From contig CM069872.1 in NCBI GenBank assembly GCA_036172665.1, positions 49,958,101 through 50,022,100 of the forward strand: DNA of 64,000 bases, read 5' to 3'. Below, piece after piece: positions 1 through 13,157 of the stretch (within the stretch, counting starts at the first letter, position 1; every line of letters begins with the position of its first letter). Source of the DNA: Prosopocoilus inquinatus (Eukaryota > Arthropoda > Insecta > Coleoptera > Lucanidae). Under the pieces are notes generated by a model that was given only the letters and a program-made list of their open reading frames with translations, did not search any database and was not told where the DNA came from. Made by a program: the position numbers and the translations under genes.

Positions 1-1488
1 ACCTCTACAAGATGTCTCTACCTCTACAAAACCTTAATATGATAATAGTAATTAATTTATTCATCCCATGATTGTAGTTTTACGAATTTGTGGGTTCACC
101 AATTACAGTCGTGGAATTTTAGAACACTTACAATTACAAATTGTCGCTTTACACAATTAAAAACACAAAAGTAATGAGCTGCAACACTAGTCTATCAAAT
201 AACACTTCTACAGAATGCGCTTTCTACTATTCCAGGTACGAACACTACGCTTGCTAATTTATAACTACTCCACTAGCGGGCCGATATGGCTTTTATAGTA
301 GACTTCTGTTTACTCGAATTTGCTGGAATAAACGCGAACCAAGGAGAAGCTGCGGTAACATACTGTGACGCAAGATGGGGTGACACGTACTAATACATCA
401 ATTTGCGTGTCGCTGCTGTAACAGTTTCAAAATAAGACAGGTCAAAATAAATAATAAAAAGAGACAGTAAATTCGATACATGGCACATTACACTGTAACA
501 GAGAAGAACTCCTCAATTGAATAAATGCAGTTGTCTGTTAGGATTTTTTTTTTATTTTTGATTTAAATGACGCAGAATTATTAGCGAGTTTAGGATGCGG
601 GGGAAGGACATTAAAAATAACTTCGGACCAATGGTGGATGGGTTTTTGCTACAAATATTCGTGTGCTGTAAGGGGACTCTATATTAGTTACCTTTTAAGT
701 GACAACACAGTTTTATTTATTAACATAATTACGAGTATACCGTGATTTTATTTTAACATGAAACATTGCTGTTCATGTTACTATAGAAACTAATTACAAT
801 TTTTAAATTTGTCCATTTAATTTTGGAACATCTGTCAGGCAATGAGATGACAGCAAACATTTTTGAAAACTTGTCGCGATTTTTGTTTTAAATTAAAGAA
901 TTCCTGTTTTCCTTATGTTTCACTTACTTCACACAAGAATATACTTATGTAATATAATTGAAAGAGTCGCTATTATTTTGTAGTACAAGTATATTGTAAG
1001 CACTAATGATAGAACAGATTCATGACAGCTGTCATCTCATGTTCTATTTTAAAAAGGACAGTTTAATTTACAAATTGTAAACGTCGCTATGGATTTTCAG
1101 ATTCGTACTTAACAGCAATGTTTTACGTTAAAATAAATTCACAGTATTTATTATTAACGTAATAAAAGTAGCCGTTATTCTGACCGCGTCCCTTATTACG
1201 ACCTTCAGTGAAAGAAACCGTAACTACATCATTTCTTTGATCTGGTGTTTGATTTTTTTTAAGTTCTTTCCTAATGTCTTCCTTTTTTCTTTCGGATATG
1301 CAATACTCTTCTCAGATATTTCATTTTAATGGTGCCTGTACGTGGTTTTCCTGGTTTTCGTTAAGTATCCAGTTTTCTGTACCATAAGTTATCCCAATGT
1401 GACGATGTGGTTTATTTTGTTTCCTCTTCCAATTCCATCTACTTGATTTCCACTATTGTTGATCTACTCTCAGGTAGGCTTTTTTGGC
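1..1488. other. AT-rich noncoding sequence
   Basis: No open frame, exon-like segment or clear repeat was found here. The sequence is AT-rich and probably intergenic or intronic. It is listed so that the gap is explicit. Confidence 0.5.
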
Positions 1489-1622
1489 TTAGGGCAGTTT
1501 TCATACTCAGACTTTAAATTACTTAAAGTTACTTTAACCTAAACGAACACATTTGTTTCCCGATACTTAAAGTGACTTTAAATTAAAGCTTTCTTAAAGT
1601 CTGATTATGAAAATTGCCATTA
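1489..1622. mobile_element. Harbinger-like MITE, 128 bp, with TTA target duplication
   Basis: The element occupies 1492-1619. TTA stands on both sides (1489-1491 and 1620-1622). The ends are inverted repeats of about 25 bp that read GGGCAGTTTTCATA on the left and, reverse-complemented, TGGCAATTTTCATA on the right. The interior is built from CTTTAA/TTAAAG words and also folds on itself. A 3-bp TTA duplication is typical of PIF/Harbinger-type elements; the superfamily call is inference. A second, longer member of the family lies at 28519-28811. Confidence 0.6.
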
Positions 1623-3855
1623 GTTTTATTTAAACGTATATTTTAAGCTGCGCGTAGCCTCTGAATAAAATCCATCCACCGGTAGATGACGTGGAATTTT
1701 ACGTACAATTTGCTTCCACCATTCGTGTCTCCATAAGACAAACGCTTGTGTGCATTATTGTGAAGTAACCATAAGACAAATGCTTGTGTGCATTATTGTA
1801 AAGTAACCAATTTTTTATTTGCTCTTTGATTATTAATTTGGCTCTGTTATAAGCATGTAACAGATAAAGAACGATGTGAGTAAACTCGTTGAAATATTAA
1901 GGCTATACAATCAGCAGATTTTGTTGCCAGAAGAAGCAAATAAAAAGAAGGGCACGCTTACAAAAGCAAATATATCACAAGAATCGGTTTTCTTTTCCGC
2001 GGATAGATTTTATCCTTGAGTGTCCTCGAGAGACTCGCAGGCGAAATTCGAGCGGCCGTAATTGCCGGCACAAACACACGACGACGACGACGTGTTCGTT
2101 GCGTAAATTCGCAGCGAAATGTCAACGAAAGATATATTTTGCGGTAAACAAAGGCCGCGCATATAATAGATATTACGGGTATTAATAGGGCGGCATTGTT
2201 TTCAGACGCGTCGCATTAATTGCCGCGGTGGCATTCGTGACGTTTCCATTGTTACGCTTGACTGAAAGGTAGCGAACGTTATGAAATTTCAGAACGACTA
2301 ATTTTCAGCAGCTTCCCAAAATATAACCACACCACACGCACAGTTACAGTTCGAACCATAATTAAATTGTGTATAATTTGAACGCCACTGGAGCTACTTG
2401 AAAAATCTACGCATGATGGTAACGGAGTACCACAGCGTTCCGTCTTGGACCGTTTTGGTTTTTGACTTATACATCGCTCTACGTATGGACTAGGAGCAAA
2501 AGCAACAATACTTTCATAAGTAGTTTTGAAGCATAATACTTTGCGTGTCCAAAAACATTCGGATACGCCCAGCTCAGTGGAGATGGTCCTGGCTAGGGCT
2601 GAAGTGTAGACCAATCCGATAGAAAAGGTCGCCCCGTCTGTCGTGAAACGACATTAAACGTTCTCTCATCCATAATCACTCTTTAAAATATTCTCATTTT
2701 CATTAATTCTGCTCACGGTTAAAAGAAGAAAAAGAAAACCAATAAATCCTTTGAAGGAGTAAAGTCATGATGAGATGCTTTTATATTATATCAGAAAGGT
2801 CAAGTGTTTCGTATTTAATAATGAATTTTAATGAAAGCAGAAGAGTCTTCCTTTCCCTTCCAGGCATCCTCCTCATCATCGTGAAATATCCCGAATCTCC
2901 GTTCCGTCTTCCACCATAAATTACTATCAGGCGTTGCTACGAAACCACATATTCGATCAATCTAAACGCCAGATAATTCAGAGCGACGTGTTATGATTGA
3001 TGCACAAAGGCATTAGCAACATCGGTTTGCCCCCGTGCGTTGCTTTTATTTGTGTAATCGAGAGAAGGAATTTCTTCGACGGATTCATTCCGGCGCGCAA
3101 TATTTCCGAATTGTTGTTGCTGCTGTTATGATTAAGTGTAAAGGGCTTACGGAACTAATTTATCGCCGAAGGCAACCTCGAGGAATGAATACGAACTGCG
3201 GATATCCTTCGGATCCCTCCCGAAAATTACAGATTATCTTCGTGTCCTGTCGAAATGGATTTTCTTTTTTTGGGGGGATTTACGACGCGATAATGTTTTT
3301 TTTTTTTTGCGAACGGTAAGGGCGTGCTAACGACGCGTGCACTCGGAATTTTATGGAGCATTAGCGGTTATGTTGTTTAAGCTCTTGCTTGGTGTGGTGC
3401 ATTTGAGTTTAAAAACTACCGCACATTAACAACATTCTGAGTTAAATTTACTGTGGAACTTTTTTTTTTTTTGTTGGTTGCGTAGACCTCTTAAGTTGAC
3501 GTGTTTTATGTGGCGATATGTACGAGAGAGTAAAACTAAGTTCGGCCAAGTTGCGAGAGGAAATAGCAATTTATACGAAAACGATAAATAACGAACCAAA
3601 AATTTCAAGATAAATGGCAGGGATAAATTATTTAGTTTGCTGTGTTGGCAAGAAAGTACGAACAACTAAAATCGATGCCAATCTATTTGATTCCTGAATC
3701 AATTTTCGTAGTAGTTTTAAATCTGATACATCCGTCTTCTCTGAACTGTCACGAATTAAGCACATTTTGTATGAACCAGCTGGCTTGTTTTTCTTTATCT
3801 GAAGGAAACAAATTGCCTAATTAAAAAGCGTTGTTTGCAAGAACAAAACAAGTCT
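1623..3855. other. Noncoding stretch with a GC-rich island
   Basis: No convincing gene is visible. Positions about 2000-2280 and 2990-3340 are richer in G+C and CpG than their surroundings, and could be regulatory or conserved noncoding DNA, but nothing specific was recognised. The open frames of 60-111 codons here are short, of odd composition and lack homology that I recognise. Confidence 0.4.
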
Positions 3856-4725
3856 GCAGCTCTCTGTTCCCAAAACGGGGAAAGACCTTGTCACCAGTCC
3901 TTCCTATGTCTTCTCGCATCTTGTACATTCAGTTTCCTTTAAATCTTCTACTTGTCATTTCCATCCTTCTTTCGTTTTGTTACTTAACTGTCTCTGTTTC
4001 GTAACCCAAAACTGAAAAAGGCCTTATCACCACTCCTTCCAATTTCTTCTCCTATCTTGAACGTTCAATTTCCTTTAAGTCTTCTTCTACCTGTCATTTC
4101 CATCTCTTCTTCTGTTACTTAATAGTCTCAAGTCCGTAACCCTAAACTAAGAGAGGCCTTGTCACCGCCCCTTCCAATGTCTTATCCCATTTTATGCGCC
4201 CAGTTTCCTTCAGGTCTTCTTCTACTTGTCATTTTCGTCCAACTTTAAGTCCTTCTCCTTTTCTGTTACTTAACAGTCTGTGTTGCGTAACCCAAAACTG
4301 AGAAGGCCTTGTCACCACTCCTTACAATGTCTTCTCCCATTTTATGCGCCCAGTTTCCTTCAGATCTTCTTCTATTTGTCATTTCCATCCAACTTTAGGT
4401 CCTTCTCTTCTTCTGTTACTTAACAGACACTTGTTTGTAACACAAAACTAAGAGATGGCCTTGTTGCCACCACTTCCAATGTCTTCTCCCATCTGCTCCG
4501 TCCGATTTCCTTTAGGTTTTCTTCTTCCTGTCGTTTCCATCCAACTTCTTCTGTTAGTTAACAGTCTAATGTTCTTAACCCATAACTGAGAAACGCCTTG
4601 TCACCACTCCTTTCAATGTCTTCTCCCATCTTTTGCGTTCAATTTCCTTTAAGTTTCCTTCTACCTGTCCAGCTTTAGTTTCTTCTCTTCTTCGGTTACT
4701 TAACAGTGTCTTATCCATATCCTTT
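3856..4725. repeat. Six-copy pyrimidine-rich tandem repeat (~135-152 bp unit)
   Basis: A unit containing GCCTTGTCACCACTCC, CAATGTCTTCTCCCAT, TTTCCTTTAAGTCTTCTTCT and TTCTGTTACTTAACAGTCT recurs six times. The GCCTTGTCACC anchor sits near 3885, 4023, 4156, 4308, 4460 and 4594. Copies are diverged and vary in length. The plus strand is strongly pyrimidine-rich. No conserved frame is kept between copies. Confidence 0.8.
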
Positions 4726-5924
4726 CCAACAACCCATCCTTCTCTCATAACCAAATCATATCCTCCGTGCTTTAATAATTCTAATAGTTATTACTAGGTT
4801 TTTCATAAGTCTGAATGTTCTTACCATCTCCTTTGTCACGGTCCCCATCCCCATCTAAATCCATCTTTCTCTCCTCCCACAACACCAATCCTTCCTTTAA
4901 TTTTCTTCTTTGCGTAAAAATGACTTCTTCTTTCTTTTGAATCAGATTTAGCCTAAATAGCTTGAGATGGCTGGCTTCCCATCAGTCATTAACAAGGGTC
5001 GTTTCCTTTCTTCATCAAATACGAGGAAGGGTCAGTGATTAAAGAGAGAAACTTCACTTTGAAAAATTTACCACAGGATTCTTATTGTTAATTTAAAACT
5101 GCTGTTCGTCCATTTTTTTCTTTTTCAAATAATACAGAAAAGGATGCAAACAGATTTTAAATCTAACTCAAACTATAACTTCCCTGGTAGCTTAAACTTA
5201 GGAAATTCAATTTTTATAAACGTATAAAGACGAAGTTGTTTGATTAAAAGGGTTCCCTTTTCTCAAATCTTTCATACCCTGCATGTGTGTCTCTTTGATT
5301 ACGGAATCGCCTCTGCACATACTTTGTGAATTGTATTAATTTAATCCCTCAGTATATCTACCCCTTTGGATTTTGCGGAAGTTTCTTGGTGGTCTTCTCA
5401 AAATCTTTTTGGCTTGCATGGCCCCATTTATGCCTTTCCTGTCCTACCCTTCCAACGTCTTCTCCTTGGCGCTTCCTTTCCAGACTTTGTTGCTTTAAAC
5501 TCCTGTTTGACTTTTCTGTCATCTGCCATTATTTACATTTTAGTTGTCCCTCTTCTATTTTTTTCTTAATTGGTTTTATTTTCAGGTTTCCCCTCTTCTT
5601 TGATTGTTTCTTCTGGCTTTCCATGTTCCTAATTATTATTCTTATGTATTTATTTTTTTTTTCTATTGGCATTTTGTCTAGCACCGTTCGAAATATTTAC
5701 GACTTATTCTATCCTTCATATTATCTACAGATATAATGACTACAAACTTACAAACTGAACAGTATATACAAATTTCAACAAAATTTATATTTAAGTTTGA
5801 ATTAAAATTTTGATAAGGATGTAAAAATTTCAGATGGTTGAGAAGAGAATATATTTCGCAAAAAAATATTATCGTGCCATTAGAAAAACACGATGATGAC
5901 GTCATGACTCCTATACAGTGTAGG
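4726..5924. other. T-rich noncoding sequence
   Basis: The plus strand is T-rich. The 136-codon frame at 5326-5736 is a low-complexity Phe/Leu/Ser/Cys translation of pyrimidine-rich DNA and is not supported as a gene. Confidence 0.4.
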
Positions 5925-6860
5925 CAAAAGAATATTCTACATTTTGGTTCAGGATTTCCTTGCCCGTGATGGTAACAAAATGTAGCAAAATCTTTTCATT
6001 TCGACATTTTTCATTTTCCCCACTTCGTATGGTTTTGTTTCCTTCTGATGCTTCGTCTAGAATCCGACAAAAATAAAAATGAGTGCCGTATGCATCCTTT
6101 CCTTCCACTCAAATTGGTTTCGGATACTTCTAATGCCTCGTGTTTTCGTTCTTCTCTTGATTTTATCTTCTCCAAGTCTTACCAAACAAAGGTAAATATT
6201 CTCCCCTGGGTTTTTCTTCGATTTATCTCATTATGAGCATTGCATCATTCACTTCTCTGTTCTGTCTAAATCTGAATTAAGTTGTCTTTTTGTCACTTAT
6301 CCATTTAACTCGTGTATTCAGTTACTTTGTCTATCCGTCTATCTTGTCTAATCGTTTATGTCGTCTTCTATCAAATTGGTCTATCCATCTACCTCGTCTA
6401 TTCATCTATCTCGTCTAATCATTTATCTCGTCTAATCATCTATCTCGTCTATTCACCTATCTCGTCTTCCATCTTCCTCGTCTTCCATCTATCTCGTCCA
6501 TCCACCCTCATGTTTTTTTTTATAGTTTTAAGCGCCTTCTTGTACAGTTTTAGATTCCGGTTCAGTATTTCCTAATCACCATGATGATAACCGCGTAGCA
6601 AAATCTTTTTATTTCCACGATTTTCATCCTCCCCACTTCGTATGCTTTTGCCCCTTTTGCTTCCTTTGTTGCTTCGTCTAAAATCGCATTCTTTTCTTCC
6701 CTTCAAATTGGTTGATACGTCTGATGCCACCTCGTGTTTTCGTCGTTCTCTTGACTTTTCCTTCCTCAGTTCTTCCCTTGTTTTGTGGCTTTTTCTTCGA
6801 TTTGTATCGTAATGCATCATTCGTTCCCCTGTTCTGTCTAAATCCGAATTAAGTTTATTC
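5925..6860. repeat. Direct duplication (~340 bp) flanking a TCTATCTCGTC minisatellite
   Basis: Segment 5925-6285 and segment 6535-6860 are diverged direct copies. Both run through GGTTCAG(G/T)ATTTCCT, CCCCACTTCGTATG, TGCTTCGTCTA, CTCGTGTTTTCGT and TGTTCTGTCTAAATC. Between them, at about 6330-6512, lies a minisatellite of TCTATCTCGTC(TAATCA)-type units of 11-17 bp. Expansion of the spacer after a segmental duplication is the simplest reading. Confidence 0.65.
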
Positions 6861-7933
6861 TAACTCGTTACTCTTCATCCTTGTTTCGAGTCTTCTACGA
6901 TTGGTATCGATCAGTATAATTATTCCTCTGTAGCTTTGGTAGTTCTTGACGACCACCATTTTTAATCCTATAGATTGGAATTGTCTCCTTTTTGTCATTT
7001 TTAATGGTCTCTATTTTGTCAATTTGCTTTCTTTAATGGGTTTTTGCTAATTTTGCGAATCATTTGTAGCATTACTTCCGTCCTCCCAGTCTTCAATTTC
7101 GTTTTTTTTTCTGACATTATCAACCTCATTTATCATTTCCAAACAAAAGCAAAACCAGAAATGATTAATTATATGATAATTAGGAAACTTGGTACGCTTG
7201 GTTAAGAAAAGACTGATCAGTTGATTGATCAGTAATTAATTCCTGTCGGAAACGTTTTCCTCGCTGATGATTTTGAGCGTAACTGAACAGCCACAGTCCA
7301 AGTGCTTTTTGATTAATTGTAATTTCCAAAAAAGAAAAAACAATCAATAGAATTAATATCGTCTTTAAGTAACTTGATGAAATATGTGGCTTTGAATCGT
7401 AAAAGCTCTTTTCGCCAGCACTTAAATCAGTAAAGCCTCGATTTTAATTTCCGCCAAAGTTCTCGGCAATTTCAATTAACAGACCGGCTAAAAAGAGGAA
7501 GAGATTTCTTTCGCCGATGCGATGACGGGGGAAAGCTGCACGGGGCCAAGCGAACTTGGACAATTGGGGATTAAATTAGTTGGAAGCGCGATTAATTAAA
7601 ATATGGCGTGCAGCAAATAGATCTGCAGAGTTCCTAATTGCGATTCAATTACGCCCCGGTCATGACCAGACGTTTTCATTAACAACCAAATATTCCGAGG
7701 ACTTTTTAGGTTCTTTTTCGGGGAAAATTAGAGAGTCCGTCGCACTAAAAAAATGGTAATATGGCCAGTGGACGTTCAAATTAATGTCTCCCAATAAGAT
7801 CTTAATTGGCAATCTACGATTTGCATTTCTTTTACCTGTTTACACTATCTTTGTTACAGTGGTCAGTTTATTTAAATTTTTTAGAAATTTTGATTCTCGT
7901 TATTGTGAAAGCTCACAGTTACTTATGCTCAGG
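6861..7933. other. Noncoding sequence
   Basis: No gene was recognised. Positions about 7440-7720 are less AT-rich and rich in short motifs such as AATTA and ATTAATTA. This could be a regulatory element, but there is no direct proof. Confidence 0.35.
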
Positions 7934-8070
7934 GAACGGAATTATATATTTTGTTCGATTAAATACAAACGAGGCGGCAAACGTATAAGGTTGCAGCGAC
8001 GTGTCAATGCGCACACATTCGTTGCCGCCTCGTTGGAAATAAACCGAACAAAATATATAATTCCGAACCG
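7934..8070. repeat. Long imperfect hairpin, arms about 47 bp
   Basis: Left arm 7934-7980 and right arm 8022-8069 are inverted copies. Both share GAACAAAATATATAATTCCG and the GAGGCGGCAA/TTGCCGCCTC segment. The loop is about 41 nt. No target-site duplication is obvious. It could be a degenerate fold-back element or a structured RNA precursor. Confidence 0.7.
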
Positions 8071-9581
8071 TACTTATGATAATCGAATCGAAAATGAAAT
8101 TTGTGCTTTTGCTCTACAAACCACACTCGTTGGTATTAAAAGGTCAATATTTTTTTCTATTCGTGCTTAAAGCTATCAAGGCAATTGAAAAATGCTTGAA
8201 ACTTAAAAACAACAAGCGGACGTTATTATTCTACATCTGATCGTAAATTAAAGCGCCCCAGGCCCGGCTTCGAATATAATACGCATTCAGTTTACGTTGT
8301 CTTAATTATAAAACAGCTGAAGCTCGCTTCGTCTCGTCTCGTAAAAAAAAAGTATCTGCGAAGTTTAAACTTAAAATATTCAAGAAGAAGAGGACGAAGA
8401 AGTGCGCCGCTGAATTATGAAAACGTGATGCGAGGATCTCTCCTTTGTTTTGTGTGTACACTCGAGGTAACGATGCAGATATTGCTAATTAAGTAATTAG
8501 GGCCCTCTTAATCTTATTTTGTTGCTCCCCCAAAATCCAATAATCAGAAAGTCAGTGAACGTGAATGAGAAGTTCGGTCGGTTCGGGGTTGGACTTCACA
8601 GAAAGCACGCAGGGTCCTTCCAAATACCTTTTGCGATACCATTCGAACCCTTAGACGTCCTTGTAGTGGTTACGCAGGAAATTCCTTGCTTTCACATCGG
8701 AAATAATTTTCGCTGGCTCGTCTTTTACAGTTTCAATTTAATTTATTGATTTTTCTGAATAAATAAACAAAGGCTTTAATTAAAGTGTCCTCCTGGAGAA
8801 TTTCCATTCATCTTACTCGTATTGTTAGTCAACAGTTTCAGCGTTCAGCTCTCAGGGATTAAACAATGTCGCATTGTTATTCACCGCAGAGATAAATTAA
8901 ACTCGGGCGCAAACCGCAGGTGTCATCTTTGCAAACTGCATCTGCTGCAATAAATATTTGACGCCAAATGTACCTACAGATATAATTTTGCCAGCGCTTA
9001 GTCATGATATGCGCAGAGAAGAAAGAAGATATTAGATATCCTCCTCGATCAATTTACCACCCACCGACCAACCAACCAACCACCTCGATGAGGAGAATAC
9101 TTTGCCAGTAAAATATGGCTCGCCGAGCTTTCATTATAATTTATGATGAGCGAGTCTTACCCTCCCGGATATTATTTTTAATGTGGACCTATAAAATGCG
9201 ATTCTACTATTCAGTTGGTGAGGAGTGGTCTTGGAAATTAAATTCATCCGTGGTGCAGTATTGAGTGGCTCGTTAGGGTCACCACACCAATTAGCTGAAT
9301 ACACGAAGGGGAGCTAACGTTTCTGAACTTAGCAGCGTGCACTCCGATAATGACGTAAGTGGAGGGAACAAAGGCGTACGAGCTTTGTCAGCAGCGGGAC
9401 CAAAGTCAATCCGAAGGCTTTCACCCAATTATAACTTTAGATTAGACGTGTCCACTGAATTTGAATCATAAATTTAATACAACTAATGTACATGGAGCTC
9501 CAACGCTGTATTTTTCTTTTGTGAGGTCTATGAGTTAGTATGAAGGGAAAAACTAAATACTACTAAATTTCAGGCTCCATA
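8071..9581. other. Noncoding sequence
   Basis: No gene or mobile element was recognised. The frame at 8519-8749 lacks recognisable similarity. Region 9060-9090 has a short CCAACCAACCAACC run. Confidence 0.4.
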
Positions 9582-9946
9582 CTGGGTGATTCAAAATAAG
9601 TCAACCGCAGGTAGTACACAGAAAAAGAAAACAAAAAGTCCAGATGCATAGGGTGTCTAATATCCAAAGTTTTTGAGATAAAATGCATTGAAGATTAAGT
9701 TATAAATTGGTTGATGGACACTAGTGCAGTTGTATTGCGTCACAAGAGCAATGAACTTGCACTTGCGTGGAATAGAACGAAACACTAGCGTTTACTTTGA
9801 AATGAAACCGGAAAAATGCCTTTCTGCTTAAAAAAAATTCATTCATTCGAATTTCGGACTTGGGTATGTATACGTAAGAAGTGAATCATAATTTCGCACT
9901 TAGTGAATACGCTCCTAACGGGTAACACTTATTCTGAATCACCCTG
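9582..9946. mobile_element. MITE with CTGGGTGATTCA termini, 365 bp
   Basis: The left end reads CTGGGTGATTCAAAATAAGT. The right end, reverse-complemented, reads CAGGGTGATTCAGAATAAGT. This gives a 20-bp terminal inverted repeat with two mismatches. There is no coding capacity inside. The target duplication is unclear; TA is close to both ends but not in perfect register. Confidence 0.65.
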
Positions 9947-11747
9947 CGTATTGATTTCACTCAATTATTTCCGTAAAAGAAATTTTCTTGAAAAATTCAT
10001 AAAAAACAAACGAACTTTGAATGTTTGTTTCTGACTATGGGGATAACACAGACAAGATGTTACGGTAAATATAGAAAAAAATTGCAATAAAAATACGTTT
10101 ATTTTAAGTAATAAATTAATATACACGTTTTCTGGCACATACACAAGGGGAGGATTTTCATTTAAGGGTTTTATCACTAACAATTGAACTCACGTGTGCT
10201 CGAGTATTTAAAGACATTATTACGTGTTACTTTTGGAGGGAGAAAAGTTGAACCTTTACCTTAATCTGATTCGCTGAGATCAAGGCAAATCTGATTTTTG
10301 CGCACGTCACGAATTCCCGGGGTTTGCGTTATGTAAGCCTCCGTTTGTTCAGGGTGATGTCGCATTGTATCTTTTGTTACATTTTACTATCGGCCACAAT
10401 ATGTCTATATTTGTAAAAATATACAGGATGCTCCATTAAAAAGAAAAGAGTTCAAACCCTACACACCATCGTTTTCTGAAGAACCCTCTGTAGTTGAAAA
10501 TAATTTTAAAATACGAAGGATTTGAGTATTATTTCCTCGATGTGAAGGCGAGAGTTCCGCAGGCGTCACTTCCGGGACCACTACTATCTATCGTATATAC
10601 TAAAGATCTTACACTTAAAATTTCAATTGTCATGAACTCAAATTAATTAATGAACTAAAATGTGAAGTATCTTCATTTTGTGAGAATCTGTCCCTGCTAA
10701 CTTTGTAAAACGTGCGGACGGGGGTGTTGAAAACTCACTTTTCATCCCCTTTTGTCCCCAATTCTTTTAACAATCCGTATAATGTTGAATTTTGCTTTCT
10801 TTTGTTAAGAGCACCCTGGTTTTAGCATGGAAAGCCAGAAATCGATTTCCAAATCATTTTCCACGAATTAATTAATTAATTAATTCGTACAATGTTGAAT
10901 TTCGATTTCTTTCGAATCTTTAATTCATAAAATATATTCAACTATAAAAGAAATTTCCATGCGATAATAAAGAGATTACAGACAAGGAATATGCGAATTT
11001 AATTTAATTAATTCAATTTTAACAGTTGGCATAAAGTTGAAACTAGAATATGAAAGAGAGGAAGGAAAGATCGATTGAATCAGTTCATTTTTATGAAACT
11101 TTTGTTAGTTGCTAAATTTTAAACTACACGACAATAATTTTATTCTATTTAAACTCACGCTCGTCGGAATGGATGCTTCTCAGTTACACTTTATTTAAGT
11201 TAAATCAGGAAAATTGACTGATGGAATAAATTTTGAATTTCGAGAAATTCGCGGCGAGGAAATTTAAGACGCGTGTTACACAGACTAAGTCACACTCGGA
11301 ACTCTGCCAGCTTTCTTCTCTGGTCGTATTTATTTACGGTCAAAAAAGTTTTTTATTTGCTAATCAAAGCTCTCGCTCTTAACATAACACAATATCATTT
11401 CTCTTAATTCATGTGTTTTATAATATTCTGCGTCTCCATTTTTTTGGTATGTTCACTCCATCCCTTTAGATTTAGATAATTAATACTAAGTGAGAGTGCA
11501 CAGTAGTATTTCATTTTACCTTTTCCGTATAGCTTCTAAATTAGTAATGCAGGCATTCTTTCAAAAAAAAAAGTTTATTTCGTCAAGGTTAAGTGTAAAA
11601 ACAGAAAAGCTCATGCTTGACTGAACTTCGCCTTGTGATTGTTGTCATTATTACTATTAATTATTGTTGTTTTCTCCTATATTTACTGAATTTATGAACA
11701 ATAAATTCGTTTATTACTATTATTATTATTATTCACGGCAGCGATGC
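9947..11747. other. AT-rich noncoding sequence with one shared repeat fragment
   Basis: No gene was recognised. Positions about 10705-10870 share the words GTGCGGACGGGG and ACTTTTCATCCCCTTTT, followed by CCAATTC, with 24455-24550, so both are fragments of one interspersed repeat. A small (TTAA)n run lies at 10867-10886 and a (TAT)n run at 11710-11735. Confidence 0.45.
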
Positions 11748-13157
11748 TTTCGGATGCTTCGAAGCCCCTCCCCCCTTCTCCCTCACTCTCAATTGTATCG
11801 GAGGAACAAAAATTCTTTCACAGAGAAGGGAGCTGCAAATAAATTCTTAATAAATACAACGGTCGCACTTGTGACGATTAGCATGGAAAGGGTAAACTTC
11901 CCCGCTAGTGTCCACCCCTGATCTAGGGTGACGTGGGTAGTTAAAGCTAGCTCCGGGGTTTCTCTGGGAAATCTCTGGCACTGGAAGTTGCATTTCGGCA
12001 GATTTCAATGACTCGTGAATCGCTGATTCATCTGCAAAGCAGTGCAATGCAAGCTTGTTTTTTTTAATATATTACCCTAGTATGATCTCATTTCTTGGTA
12101 TATTGCTCTCGGATGCGTCGAACGAGCCGCCCTCCACTCTCAATTGTATCGGAAGAACAAAAATGCATTCACAGAGAAGCGGGCTGGAAATAAATTCTTA
12201 ATAAATACAACGGTCGCACTTGTGAGGTTTTGCATGGAGAGGGTAAACTTCCCCAATAGTGTCCACCCCTGACCTGATCTAGAGTGACGTGGCTAACTAA
12301 AGCAGGCCCCGAGGTTTCTCTGGAAAATCTCTGGCACTGGAAGCTGCATTTCGGCAGTTTCCAGTGACTCATCGCTGATTCAACTGCAAAGCAGTGCAAT
12401 GCAAGCTTGTTTTTTTTGACATATTACCCTAGTACGATCTCATTTCTTGGTATATTGCTCTCGGACGCGTCGAACGAGCTGCCACCCACTCTCAATTGTA
12501 TCGGAAGAACAAAAATTCATTCGCAGAGAAGCGGGCTGCAAATAAATTCTTAATAAATACAACGGTCGCACTTGTGACGTTTTGCATGGAGAGGGTAAAC
12601 TTCCCCAATAGTGTCCATCCCTGACCTGATCTAGACTGACGTGGCTAACTAAAGCAGGCTCCGAGGTTTCTCTGGAAAATCTCTGGCACTGGAAGCTGCA
12701 TTTCGGCAGTTTCCAGTGACTCATCGCTGATTCAACTGCAAAGCAGTGCAATGCAAGCTTGTTTTTTTTTGACATATTACCCTAGTACGATCTCATTTCT
12801 TGGTATATTGCTCTCGGACGCGTCGAACGAGCTGCCACCCACTCTCAATTGTATCGGAAGAACAAAAATTCATTCGCAGAGAAGCGGGCTGCAAATAAAT
12901 TCTTAATAAATACAACGGTCGCACTTGTGACGTTTAGCATGGAGATGGCAAACTTCCCCGCTAGTGTCCACCCCTGATCTAGGGTGACGTGGATAGCTAA
13001 AGCAAGCCCCGGGGTTTCTCTGGGAAATCTCTGGAAATCTCGCATTTCGGCAGTTTTCAATGACTCGTCAATCGCTGATTCACCTGCAAAGCAGTGCAAT
13101 GCAGGCTTGTTTTTTTAACATGTTACCCTAGTATGATCTCATTTCTCGTTATATTGC
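11748..13157. repeat. Satellite-like tandem array, four copies of ~352-360 bp
   Basis: The anchor GGA(T/C)GCGTCGAACGAG (GGATGCTTCGAAGCC in copy 1) occurs at 11752, 12111, 12463 and 12816, giving periods of 359, 352 and 353 bp. Each unit also carries ACAACGGTCGCACTTGTGA, GGTAAACTTCCCC, CATTTCGGCAG and GCAAAGCAGTGCAATGCA. The middle two copies are nearly identical, while the outer ones are more diverged, as expected when unequal exchange homogenises the centre. Minus-strand frames of 66-111 codons inside the units are by-products of the repetition. Confidence 0.9.

Noticed and set aside
5326..5736. 136-codon plus-strand frame
   Set aside because: Phe/Ser/Leu/Cys-rich reading of a T-rich tract, without recognised domains; hydrophobicity comes from base composition.
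12169..12775. Similar minus-strand frames of 76-111 codons in successive satellite units
   Set aside because: They are repeated because the DNA unit is repeated. Copies 1 and 4 break the frame and no start or promoter is present.
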